From: Chloroflexota bacterium
Lineage (GTDB): Bacteria; Chloroflexota; Limnocylindria; Limnocylindrales; CSP1-4
Reading direction: 5' to 3'
Assembly (NCBI GenBank): GCA_003169735.1
Contig: PNAP01000009.1
Coordinates: forward strand, 1-49,363
DNA length: 49,363 nucleotides
Below, in pieces: positions 1 to 8,965 of this stretch. Made by a program: the position numbers and the translations under genes. Every line of letters begins with the position of its first letter. The stretch's first letter is position 1. Below the pieces are notes generated by a model. That model worked only from the letters and a program-made list of their open reading frames with translations. It did no database searches and was not told the origin of the DNA.

Positions 1-891
1 GATCCAGAAGCCGACCGCGATGATGTGGCCGGCCTGGACCGTCACGTCATACGCAAAGCTCAGCGAGGCGGCCGCGTGGCTCGCGCCGACGTCGGCAAGC
101 ATGGCGCCGATGCCGGCCAGGGAGACGAGCCCTTCGGTGACGCGGCTCTCGCGCCGCCAGAACCAGAGCACGGCGATCAGCCCGGCTGCGATGGCCAGCG
201 GGATGATCCGCTCGATGATGATCGGTCCGAACGACGTGTCCAGGATCTGCGACGGGTCGACCTGCGCGTCAGCGACCTGGAAGATGACCACGACGCCCGT
301 GCCAACGGCCGCGACGAGCCACGCGACGGGCATCGCGCGACGTGACAGCGTCCGCGTGGGATGTGCCACGACCGCGCCGAAGAAGCCGGTGCCGACGAGC
401 CCGACGATGCCGATGAAGAGCAGCCAGCGCCCGATGATGGCGCCGAGCGATGCCGACGAGGAACTGCTTTCCGGCGGTGGGGCCGCGCCGCCGGGGAGCG
501 CCGGCAGGGTGACGCCGACCCCGAACGCGAAGTTGCCTGTCGCCGTATGCCCGTCGACGGCCGAGACGGTGCGCCACTTGACGGTGTAGACACCGTTCGG
601 CAGCGCTCCGACGGGCACGCTCAGTGTCTTCGAGTCGCCTGCCGCGACGACGGTCGGCCCGGTGGTGACCTTGGCGCCGGTCGAATCGAGCACGGTGATC
701 GACGACAGCTTCGGGTCAGGCGCCTCGCCGAACGTGATGCTCACCTGGCTCGGCGCGGTCGGGACGCTCGAATTGCGGCCGGGGACCGACGACTGCGGCA
801 GTGAGTGTCCCGCAGCGGGACCGAACAGGGCCAGCGTCGCGAGCAGCGCAAAGCCGATCGCGCCGCCGACTCCGAGAACGGTTCGTGACAC
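1..891 (-). CDS. CopC-CopD fusion copper resistance/import protein (3' end off window)
   Basis: The first 297 codons of a membrane protein, read leftward and cut by the window edge. The GTG start at 891 is followed by a hydrophobic signal and then GHSLPQSSVP, which resembles the mature N-terminus of CopC with its copper-binding His. A beta-sandwich CopC domain runs to about residue 130 and includes the family motif VKWRTVSAVDGHTATG. After a Pro/Ser linker come membrane segments typical of CopD (IIGRWLLFIGIVGLVG, then at least three more). CopC binds periplasmic copper and CopD is thought to move it across the membrane; CopC-CopD fusions are common in Gram-positive-type bacteria. The gene follows the preceding minus-strand gene by 10 bp, so the two are probably one operon. 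The direction of copper transport cannot be read from sequence. Confidence 0.85.
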   Translation of the reverse strand, partial: MSRTVLGVGGAIGFALLATLALFGPAAGHSLPQSSVPGRNSSVPTAPSQVSITFGEAPDPKLSSITVLDSTGAKVTTGPTVVAAGDSKTLSVPVGALPNGVYTVKWRTVSAVDGHTATGNFAFGVGVTLPALPGGAAPPPESSSSSASLGAIIGRWLLFIGIVGLVGTGFFGAVVAHPTRTLSRRAMPVAWLVAAVGTGVVVIFQVADAQVDPSQILDTSFGPIIIERIIPLAIAAGLIAVLWFWRRESRVTEGLVSLAGIGAMLADVGASHAAASLSFAYDVTVQAGHIIAVGFWI

Positions 892-901
892 GGTTGTCTG
901 A

Positions 902-1576
902 CTAACCCCCTGAAGGCCGCCGAGCCTGGCGAGCCATGAAGATGCCGATCAGTCCGAAGATGATTCCCAGGCCACCAACGACGCCGCCCACAAGAAGCGC
1001 CGTGGAGGCCGAGTTCTTGGCATCGCTCGCGGCCGACTGTGCGGCCGCCTCGTCCCCTTGCAGGCGCGTGACGATCTCGCTGACCGTCGGGAGCTGGTTC
1101 GGGAACTGGATGCTTGTGGCGTCGACTGCCGAGTCGAACGTCGAATCGCCCGAAGTGGCCGTCTCGTCGACCGGCGTGCCGTCGATCGAGCCGGTGAGGT
1201 GGAAGGTGTAGTCACCGGGAATGGTCGGGATGATGGGCGCTTCGTAGTCGCCCGGCGTGCCGAGGCCCGTGTCCTCGTCGTAGCCGGGGGCGAGGTCAAG
1301 CGGTGTCGGCGTGGCCGTGCCACCGATGCTGACGACGACCTTGAGATCGCCGGCGTTGAGGTCCGTGACCGGCTTGCCGCTGGCGTCTTTGATGACGGCC
1401 TGGACGGCGTTCTGCTCCCCGACGTAGACCGGTTCGTGGACCCAGCCGAGAGCGACCGTGTCGGTCCCGACAGTGAAGACGACATGTGCCTGCGCGGCGT
1501 TGGCGAAGACGATGGCAAAGAGGGCGGCGCCGACGAATGCCAGGCGCGCGCGACGACGAAGATGACGGAACGACAT
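902..1576 (-). CDS. Exported, C-terminally membrane-anchored beta-sandwich protein of the copper module
   Basis: A 224-residue protein. The ATG at 1576 is preceded by GGGAGGCG, a good ribosome binding site. An Arg-rich N-terminus (MSFRHLRRRAR) and a hydrophobic stretch ending ANAAQA form a Sec signal peptide; the mature chain would start with His-Val-Val-Phe. The body looks like a FixH/YtkA-type immunoglobulin-like domain (VYVGEQNAVQAVIKDASG, GDYTFHLTG). Near the C-terminus one TM helix (TALLVGGVVGGLGIIFGLIG) is followed by basic residues, so the domain would sit outside the membrane. It lies directly upstream of the CopC-CopD gene with a 10-bp gap, suggesting a role in handling or sensing extracytoplasmic copper. 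The family assignment is by resemblance only. Confidence 0.65.
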   Translation of the reverse strand: MSFRHLRRRARLAFVGAALFAIVFANAAQAHVVFTVGTDTVALGWVHEPVYVGEQNAVQAVIKDASGKPVTDLNAGDLKVVVSIGGTATPTPLDLAPGYDEDTGLGTPGDYEAPIIPTIPGDYTFHLTGSIDGTPVDETATSGDSTFDSAVDATSIQFPNQLPTVSEIVTRLQGDEAAAQSAASDAKNSASTALLVGGVVGGLGIIFGLIGIFMARQARRPSGG

Positions 1577-1688
1577 TTCTGCGCCTCCCGTGGACGTGAT
1601 GCGTCGGTACGAGGTCCACGGCGCCGTTCGGTGGCGGCGATCAGGCTGAAGTCGCGCTCTGTGGTTCGGCCCGGCTTCGCGTGGACCC

Positions 1689-2408
1689 CTATGAACGGGC
1701 GTAGGCCGGCGGGGCGCGTCCAGCGATGTGATGCAGCACGATCGAGCTGTGGCGCGGCTCCACCCACGGCAGAGGGCGACGTGCGGAACCGACCGTGGGG
1801 CGTGCCAGGCGCGCCCGGGCGGCCGCGATGCGCGCGGCGAGCAGTTCCCGGCGCCATCGGTACAGCGCGTCAAGGAACGCGCCGACGAGCGACACGAGCG
1901 CGAAGACCATGAACGTCGCCACGTAGCCCATCGAACCGAGGACACTGAGCCCCGGCAGCGGCAGCCCTGCCGAGAGGTGCTCCGTGTTCTCCGAGATGAC
2001 GAAGAGGATCAGCGCAGCGGGCAGGATGATCAGCCAGGACCGCAGCGCCTGGTGCACGAGGTGCTTCCACTCGCCTGTCTCGGGCCGGAGGCTGACCGAG
2101 CCCTGGCCGAGCGCGTCACCGAGACGCGAGAGTTGCCGGAGGCGGACCACGGCCGTGATCACGAGCCCGATGGCGAGCGCCGCGACCACGAGGACCGTGG
2201 CGTTCCACTGCGCACCATGGCCGGTCTGGGACATCACCTGGTCGTACGACGCGCGGTACGTGATCAGGTAGATCAGGTCGTGGGACAGGACGAACGCCGC
2301 CAGCGTCAACATGAGGACGCGCAACCGATCTCGCCACGGCCCGAGATTCACGGCGCCACTGTACGCCCACGACCAGGGCCGTGCCGCCAACGTCGCTTCG
2401 CGGTCCAT
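1689..2408 (-). CDS. Four-TM integral membrane protein, unknown function
   Basis: A 239-residue protein that starts MDREATLAARPW. Four clear hydrophobic segments lie at about residues 29-50, 68-90, 121-143 and 155-182, for example LRVLMLTLAAFVLSHDLIYL and ATVLVVAALAIGLVITAVV. A conserved-looking His-Asp (SHDLIYL) sits in the first helix. The C-terminus is basic and cytoplasmic-like. I do not recognise a family. It is codirectional with the two copper-module genes and 112 bp upstream of them, so it may belong to the same unit. It is divergent from the BtuF-like gene, with 40 bp between the two starts. Confidence 0.6.
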   Translation of the reverse strand: MDREATLAARPWSWAYSGAVNLGPWRDRLRVLMLTLAAFVLSHDLIYLITYRASYDQVMSQTGHGAQWNATVLVVAALAIGLVITAVVRLRQLSRLGDALGQGSVSLRPETGEWKHLVHQALRSWLIILPAALILFVISENTEHLSAGLPLPGLSVLGSMGYVATFMVFALVSLVGAFLDALYRWRRELLAARIAAARARLARPTVGSARRPLPWVEPRHSSIVLHHIAGRAPPAYARS

Positions 2409-2436
2409 GTCGAGGGGTGTTCAGCCGACGGCGCCC

Positions 2437-2442
2437 TAGACT
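2437..2442 (+). promoter_or_regulatory. -10 box for a leaderless mRNA
   Basis: TAGACT ends exactly 6 nt before the GTG at 2449, and no Shine-Dalgarno motif lies between. Transcription would start at or next to the start codon. This supports GTG 2449 as the start. Confidence 0.55.
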
Positions 2443-2448
2443 TCTCCG

Positions 2449-3390
2449 GTGCGCATCGTCTCGCTCTTGCCATCGGCGACCGAGATCGTGTTCGCCCTCG
2501 GGCTTGGAGACGAGCTGGTCGGTCGGACCCACGAGTGCGACTTTCCGCCCGAGGCGGCCGCGGTCCCGCTGATGACGGCTGACGTCGGCGGCGGCCCGAG
2601 CGACTCCAGTCGGGCCATCCACGAGCGAGTGGCCGGCGCGCTGCATGGCGGCAGTTCCATCTACCGGCTCGACACGGCGGCGCTGGCCGAGGCGCGACCG
2701 GACCTTATCCTGACCCAGGAGCTGTGCGACGTCTGCGCCGTGAGCTATCGGGAAGTGACCGACGCGGTTCGTGCCATCGACGGCGACATCGCCGTGGTCA
2801 GCCTCGAACCGTCCTCGATCGAGGGCATCCTCAACACGATCTCGACCATCGGTGCGATGGCGGAGGCCGAGGACGAGGCCATCGGCCTGGTCGAGATCCT
2901 GCGCGAGCGGCTGGGCGCCATCGAGAATCGTGTCCTGGACCGACGGCTGGCCGGCGTCCGACCGCGGCGCGTCGTCTGCCTCGAGTGGCTCGACCCGCCG
3001 TTCGCGGCCGGCCACTGGGTCCCCGAGCAGGTCCGCCGTGCAGGCGGCTGGGAGCTGCTCGGTCGCGAGGGCGAGCGCTCCATCGAGACGACGTGGGACG
3101 CCGTGCGCGATGTCGATCCGGAGCAGCTGATGCTGATGCCATGCGGCTTCGATGCCAAGCGGACCGCGGCCGAGTTCGACGCCATGCTGCGCCCGACCTG
3201 GTTCGATGAGCTGCGCGCGGTCAGCCGCGGCGAGGTCTTCGCGCTCGACGGGTCCGGCTACTTCAGCCGGCCCGGGCCGCGCGTCATCGACGGCATCGCG
3301 CTGCTGGCCGAGCTCTTCGACCCCGAAGGCTTCGTGGATGTCGCGCCGCCCGACGCGTGGATCCCCGTCGGGCCGGCCTACCCGCGCTGA
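2449..3390 (+). CDS. BtuF-like cobalamin-binding periplasmic-fold protein
   Basis: A 313-residue protein with the class III periplasmic binding fold. It opens MRIVSLLPSATEIVFALGLG, the N-terminal signature of BtuF/FepB-type proteins, followed by DELVGRTHECDFP and the hinge-helix region. It has no signal peptide, as in the soluble cobalamin-binding subfamily found in actinobacteria and Chloroflexota, so it may act in the cytosol rather than feed an ABC importer. No permease or ATPase gene is adjacent. The methyltransferase gene follows directly. Substrate binding (corrinoid or iron chelate) is inferred from the family. Confidence 0.75.
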   Translation: MRIVSLLPSATEIVFALGLGDELVGRTHECDFPPEAAAVPLMTADVGGGPSDSSRAIHERVAGALHGGSSIYRLDTAALAEARPDLILTQELCDVCAVSYREVTDAVRAIDGDIAVVSLEPSSIEGILNTISTIGAMAEAEDEAIGLVEILRERLGAIENRVLDRRLAGVRPRRVVCLEWLDPPFAAGHWVPEQVRRAGGWELLGREGERSIETTWDAVRDVDPEQLMLMPCGFDAKRTAAEFDAMLRPTWFDELRAVSRGEVFALDGSGYFSRPGPRVIDGIALLAELFDPEGFVDVAPPDAWIPVGPAYPR

Positions 3391-3392
3391 AC

Positions 3393-4274
3393 GTGCCGTT
3401 CCGCTCGTCCTTCGAATGTCTCTGGTGCGGGCGCGCCCATCAGACTCGGTCACCGGACGACCTGGAGGGCTGGGCAGGGTTGTGTCCCGAGTGCATCGGG
3501 CGTGCCGGCGACAACGGGTTCCTGCGCTTTCGGCTGCGGGCCGCCATCGAGGAACGGGCGAAGGCGGCAAGGATGAGCGCGCCTGGGACGCCGCCAGCGA
3601 CGCTCGATGCCGAGATGAAGGCGTATTACGCGGCTCGCGCGCCCGAGTACGACGACTGGTACCTGCGTCGCGGCCGCTACTCGCGCGGCCCTGTGCGCGA
3701 CCTCGCCTGGCACAACGAACTGGACGAGGTCACCGAATGGTTGGACCGCCAGCCGCTCAGCGGCCAGATCGTGGAGCTGGCAGCGGGCACCGGTTGGTGG
3801 TCGCCGCTCCTTGCCCAGAAAGGGGAGTTGTCGCTCTACGACGCGAACTCGGAGCCGCTCGAATTCGCCCGACAGCGGCTGGTTGCCCACGACCTGCGGG
3901 CCCACCTGCACGTGCGTGACGCGTGGGAAGCGCCCGATCGCCAGGTCGATGCTGTCTTCTGCGGCTTCTGGCTCAGCCATGTGACGCGCGACCGTATTGA
4001 CGCCTTCTTCGACATCGTCCGTCGATGGCTCGTGGAGGGCGGTGTCTTCGCCTTCATCGATTCGCGCCCCGACCCCGAATCGAGCGCGGTCGACCACCCA
4101 CCGGTCGCTGACGATGTCTCGGTCCGCCGCCTCGCCGACGGCCGTGAGTTCCGGGTGCCGAAGGTCTTCTATTCGGGCAACGAGCTCGCGGCGTCGCTGC
4201 GTCGCGCCGGCTTCACGACGGTCGACCTGGCCGAGACGGCTCGATTCTTCGTGATGGGGACGGCCCACACCTGA
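3393..4274 (+). CDS. Zinc-ribbon class I SAM-dependent methyltransferase
   Basis: A 293-residue protein starting at GTG 3393, 2 nt after the BtuF-like stop codon. Residues 1-60 hold two Cys pairs (CLWC and CPEC) that can form a zinc ribbon. A linker leads to a class I methyltransferase domain with motif I IVELAAGTGWW and an acidic residue ending the second strand (LYDANS). The sequence FWLSHVTRDRIDAFFDIV fits motif IV and its following helix. The substrate cannot be told. An internal ATG at 3573 would give a protein without the ribbon, but coding character and the cysteine pairs favour the longer form. The zinc ribbon suggests a nucleic acid or protein target (inference). Confidence 0.75.
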   Translation: MPFRSSFECLWCGRAHQTRSPDDLEGWAGLCPECIGRAGDNGFLRFRLRAAIEERAKAARMSAPGTPPATLDAEMKAYYAARAPEYDDWYLRRGRYSRGPVRDLAWHNELDEVTEWLDRQPLSGQIVELAAGTGWWSPLLAQKGELSLYDANSEPLEFARQRLVAHDLRAHLHVRDAWEAPDRQVDAVFCGFWLSHVTRDRIDAFFDIVRRWLVEGGVFAFIDSRPDPESSAVDHPPVADDVSVRRLADGREFRVPKVFYSGNELAASLRRAGFTTVDLAETARFFVMGTAHT

Positions 4275-4284
4275 CCGGGCCGCC

Positions 4285-4290
4285 TACACT
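4285..4290 (+). promoter_or_regulatory. -10 box for a leaderless mRNA
   Basis: TACACT ends 6 nt before the GTG at 4297, with no Shine-Dalgarno motif between. The spacing is the same as at 2449, 14103 and 44516. Confidence 0.55.
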
Positions 4291-4296
4291 CGCGGG

Positions 4297-5247
4297 GTGA
4301 CGAAGCTCTCGGAGGCCGTCGGTCGGTTCGGGGTCTGGGGACATCTCGATTCGCTCCCTGTCCGGGAGGCAATGGCCTACGTCCGGCGCGTGGAGGCGTT
4401 GGGTTTCGGTGTGTTCTGGGCACCCGAGACGGTGGGCCGCGAGCCGTTCGCGCTGATGGCGATGCTGGCGACGGCGACCGATTCGCTGATCCTTGGAACG
4501 AGCATCGCGTCGATCTACGCGCGCGATGCGGTCACCACGCGGACCGCAGCATTGACCATCGCCGAAGCGAGTGGCGGGCGTTTCATCCTCGGACTCGGGG
4601 TCTCGCATCCACACCTCGTCACGAAGGTGCGCGGCCACGACTACGGGAAGCCGGTCACGACGATGCGCGAGTATCTGGCCGCGTATCACGCGGCGCCGTG
4701 GCGCGGACCGACCGTCGCCGACGGCGTGCTGCCGGGCCCACCGATCGTGCTGGCGGCGCTGCGCGAGAACATGACCGCGTTGGCCGCGACCGAGACCGAT
4801 GGCCCCTTCCCATACCTGGTCACCGCCGAGCGGCTGGCGTGGATTCGCGGCGTCGCTGACCGCGCTGCGGCCGGCGGCGCAGCGGCCGTCGGTGCGGACC
4901 GGGGAGCCCGGCCGCTCCTTGCCGTGACCGTCCCGGTCGTGCTCGAGCCCTCCGCGGCCGCAGCCCGAGCCGCGGCCCGTGCCTATCTCGTGCCGTACTT
5001 TCGAGGCCCGAACTACCGCGCCAGCTTCGGCGCCCAGGGCTTCGTTGCGGACGACTGGGAGGGGAGCGGGTCCGATCGGCTGGTCGATGCCATGGTCGCG
5101 TGGGGTCCGGTGCCCGCCATCACGCGTCGCATCGATGCGATGTTCGCCGCCGGCGCCGACCATGTGGCGCTCATCCCGCTCAGTCCCGACGGCAAGACCG
5201 AGGACCTGGCCACGATCGAAGCCCTCGCCGAGCGCCTCCTCGGCTGA
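4297..5247 (+). CDS. LLM-class F420-dependent oxidoreductase (TIGR03620-like)
   Basis: A 316-residue bacterial-luciferase-like TIM-barrel protein. FGVWGHLDSLPVREAMAYVR, ALGFGVFWAPE and GRFILGLGVSHPHLV match the TIGR03620-type group of F420-dependent LLM oxidoreductases. Such enzymes use F420H2 or FMNH2 for hydride transfer to varied substrates; which cofactor is used here cannot be decided. The GTG start is fixed by the abutting -10 box. It is 22 bp downstream of the methyltransferase but has its own promoter signal. Length is normal for the group. Confidence 0.8.
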   Translation: MTKLSEAVGRFGVWGHLDSLPVREAMAYVRRVEALGFGVFWAPETVGREPFALMAMLATATDSLILGTSIASIYARDAVTTRTAALTIAEASGGRFILGLGVSHPHLVTKVRGHDYGKPVTTMREYLAAYHAAPWRGPTVADGVLPGPPIVLAALRENMTALAATETDGPFPYLVTAERLAWIRGVADRAAAGGAAAVGADRGARPLLAVTVPVVLEPSAAAARAAARAYLVPYFRGPNYRASFGAQGFVADDWEGSGSDRLVDAMVAWGPVPAITRRIDAMFAAGADHVALIPLSPDGKTEDLATIEALAERLLG

Positions 5248-5569
5248 GGTTCGCGCCGGCGGCGGCGCCCCGAGCCGGCCGGCGGCTGCGACTCGTTCGA
5301 CCTGGGGGCCAGATATCGGCGCCGACCCAGAGGATCAGAAGGGCGAGCGGCCGCTCGGTTGAGCGTGAGCGTCTCGAGGCTTCGCACCAAGGACGCCGTT
5401 CTGGCCCGATCTCGGCCGGTTCAGCGTGCCGAACACCGGATAGCGCTACCCCGATTCGCGTTAGCCGATCGACGGGCCGCCGCCGCTCGGCGCTCCAGCG
5501 GCCGCCACTGGCTCGGGCTCGGGCCGTGCCGCCTCGGGCGCGGGCCGGCCGCGTTATCCTCGGCGCCTG
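5248..5569. other. Intergenic region without a recognisable gene
   Basis: 322 bp between the LLM oxidoreductase and proC. Very GC-rich, with short inverted repeats in its first 60 bp. No reading frame here has convincing coding character. TATCCT at 5555-5560, 9 nt before the proC ATG, is a plausible -10 box. I see nothing else. Confidence 0.5.
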
Positions 5570-6463
5570 ATGTCATTGCGCGACAGCACCATCGCCACCA
5601 TCGGCTCGGGCGTCATGGCCGAGGCCATGATCGCCGGGTTGTTGAAGGGCGAACAGGTCGAGCCTCACCAGATCATCGCCAGCCATCCCAGGCTCGAGCG
5701 GCGCGAGGAACTGGCACGCATCCATGGCATCCAGGTCAGCGCCGCGAACGTGGATGCCGTCGGGCGGGCGGACGTCATCGTGCTGGCCATCAAACCCCAG
5801 ATGCTGGCACGCGTCGGACGCGAGATCGAGCCGGCGCTCCGGGACGGGCAGCTGGTGATCAGCGTCATCGCCGGCGCGACGACGACGGCACTCCGCAACG
5901 TGCTCCACCACCGATCGATCGTCCGCAGCATGCCCAACACGCCGGCCCAACTGGGTCGCGGCGTGACCGTCTGGTATGCGACGCCTGAGGTGACGGAGAC
6001 ACAGAAGGCCCAGGCCAGCACGCTGCTCGGCAGCCTCGGCATGGAGCTGCAGGTCGAGGACGAGAAGTTCGTGGCCATGGCGACCGCCGTCAGCGGCACC
6101 GGCCCGACCTACGTGTTCCTGTTTATGGAGGCGCTCATCGACGCCGCAGTGCACCTCGGCTTCCCGCGCCACATCGCCCATGACCTGGTCATCGAGACGC
6201 TCGAGGGGAGCACGATCTTCGCCAAGGCCAGCGGGATGCACCCGGCCCAGCTGCGCAATATGGTCACCTCGCCCGGCGGCACCAGCGCCGCCGCGCTGCA
6301 CGAGCTCGAGTCGGGGCGCCTCCGGACCGTCCTGTCCGAAGCGGTCTGGGCGGCGTTCCGGCGGACCGAGGATCTCGGCCATCAGCTCGAGGCCGACACG
6401 GCCGATGACGGCGGTCCCGGCCACGTACCCGCCGACCGCCACGCGAGGGACAGCCTGTCCTGA
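5570..6463 (+). CDS. proC: Pyrroline-5-carboxylate reductase
   Basis: A 297-residue NAD(P)H-dependent enzyme that reduces 1-pyrroline-5-carboxylate to L-proline, the last step of proline synthesis. The Rossmann start is IATIGSGVMAEAMIAGLL. The family signature is present as SMPNTPAQLGRGVTVW, TAVSGTGPTYVFLFMEA and NMVTSPGGTSAAALHELE. About 25 C-terminal residues beyond the conserved core are low in complexity. A -10-like TATCCT lies at 5555-5560. The stop codon overlaps the likely start of the MFS gene, so proC probably heads a proline-related unit. Confidence 0.93.
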   Translation: MSLRDSTIATIGSGVMAEAMIAGLLKGEQVEPHQIIASHPRLERREELARIHGIQVSAANVDAVGRADVIVLAIKPQMLARVGREIEPALRDGQLVISVIAGATTTALRNVLHHRSIVRSMPNTPAQLGRGVTVWYATPEVTETQKAQASTLLGSLGMELQVEDEKFVAMATAVSGTGPTYVFLFMEALIDAAVHLGFPRHIAHDLVIETLEGSTIFAKASGMHPAQLRNMVTSPGGTSAAALHELESGRLRTVLSEAVWAAFRRTEDLGHQLEADTADDGGPGHVPADRHARDSLS

Positions 6464-7672
6464 CGACCAAGCCCGGCTCCTGGCAGCGCCTGACGCTCAT
6501 CTTCGTCGTCACGAGCTTCATCGAGACGGTCGGTTTCGGGCACTACTTCGCGTTCCTACCGATCCTCGTGCGCGACCTCGGGGTCCCCGAGGGCGACGCC
6601 GCCACGACGGTCGGGCTCCTCTCCGCCTCGGCGCTGCTGCTCGGCTTGCCGCTCGTGCCGTTCTGGGGAGCCTGGGCCGATCGCTACAACCGCAAGACGA
6701 TCATCGTCCGAAGCGCGATCATCGAGGGCATCCTGTTCTGTGCGCTCGGCCTGGCGACCCAGATCTGGCAGGTCTTCCTGATCGCGCCGCTGACCGGCCT
6801 CGTGCTCGGCAATACCGGCGTGATGCTGGCGGAGATCACCGACCGGTCGCCCCGCGTGCGTCTCGGCTTCGCCATCAGCCTGGTCGGCACGGCCGGGCCG
6901 CTCGGCATCGCACTCGGCCCCGCCTTCGGCGGTCCATTGGCCGATCGGTACGGCGTCCAGTCGCTGTTCCTGCTCGATGCCGCCCTGGCTGCCTTCGCGG
7001 TGGTGATGCTGACGACGCTCTACCACGAGCGGCCCGACCGGCCCCGGACCGGGCTGACCGTGATGCAGCTGGTACGCCGGTCGTTGCTGGCGGTCATCCA
7101 CACGCCGCTGGCCCGGGCCGTGTTCGCGGCGTATTTCTTCCTGCTGCTTGGGCAGCGCGTCATCTTCCCGTTCATCGAGTTGTTCGTGGAGCAACTCAAC
7201 GGGCCCGTGTTGGCGGCCACCGCGGTCGGGTTCGTGCTCGCCGCATACGGCGTGGCGGCCTCCATCGGATCGCCGCTGGCCGGTCGGTTGGGCGACCGGA
7301 TCGGTTACCTGCGCGTCTACTCGTCGGCCGTGGTCATCGTCGTCATCGCCCTGCTCGCCTCGTCGGCCGTCCAGAGCCTGCTGCCGTTCGATGCCATCTA
7401 CGCCTTCTACGGCATCGGCTTCGCCACCGCCAGCTCGATGCTGTTCACGCTCCTTGCCACGGGCCTGCCGGCCGAGGTCCGGACGCCCGTCCTGAACCTG
7501 GCGCTCTTCCCGCTGTACATCGCGGGCATCATCGGCTCGTCCGTCTCGACGGCGGTGCTGCGCTGGACATCGGGCGACCTGCGGCCGCTCTGGGTGCTGG
7601 CGGCGGTCGTGACGGCAGTGGCGGCTGTGCCGCTACTCGCGTTGCGGCGCTCAGGGGGTAATCTCGCAGGAC

Positions 7673-7692
<20 letters not shown>
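6460..7692 (+). CDS. Major facilitator superfamily transporter
   Basis: An MFS permease of about 410 residues and 11-12 TM segments. The loop 2-3 signature is recognisable as GAWADRYNRKT and repeats in the second half as GRLGDRIGYLRV. The frame is open upstream of the first GTG (6568), and the upstream codons encode a good first helix (LTLIFVVTSFIETVGFG). No ATG, GTG or TTG occurs in that stretch. The best start is therefore CTG at 6460, overlapping the proC stop as CTGA. The substrate is unknown; its place between proC and proline dehydrogenase suggests proline, a peptide or a related amino compound. The 3' end overlaps the proline dehydrogenase start by 20 bp. Confidence 0.8.

Positions 7693-8961
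<1,269 letters not shown>

Positions 8962-8965
<4 letters not shown>

Noticed and set aside
2116-3570. Long open frame on the minus strand opposite the BtuF-like gene
   Set aside because: Arg/Asp/Gly-rich translation typical of a GC-rich shadow; the plus strand has a full family match over the same bases.
5013-5569. A gene in the 322-bp gap before proC
   Set aside because: Open frames there are Arg/Pro/Ala-rich shadows with no ribosome site, promoter spacing or family motif.
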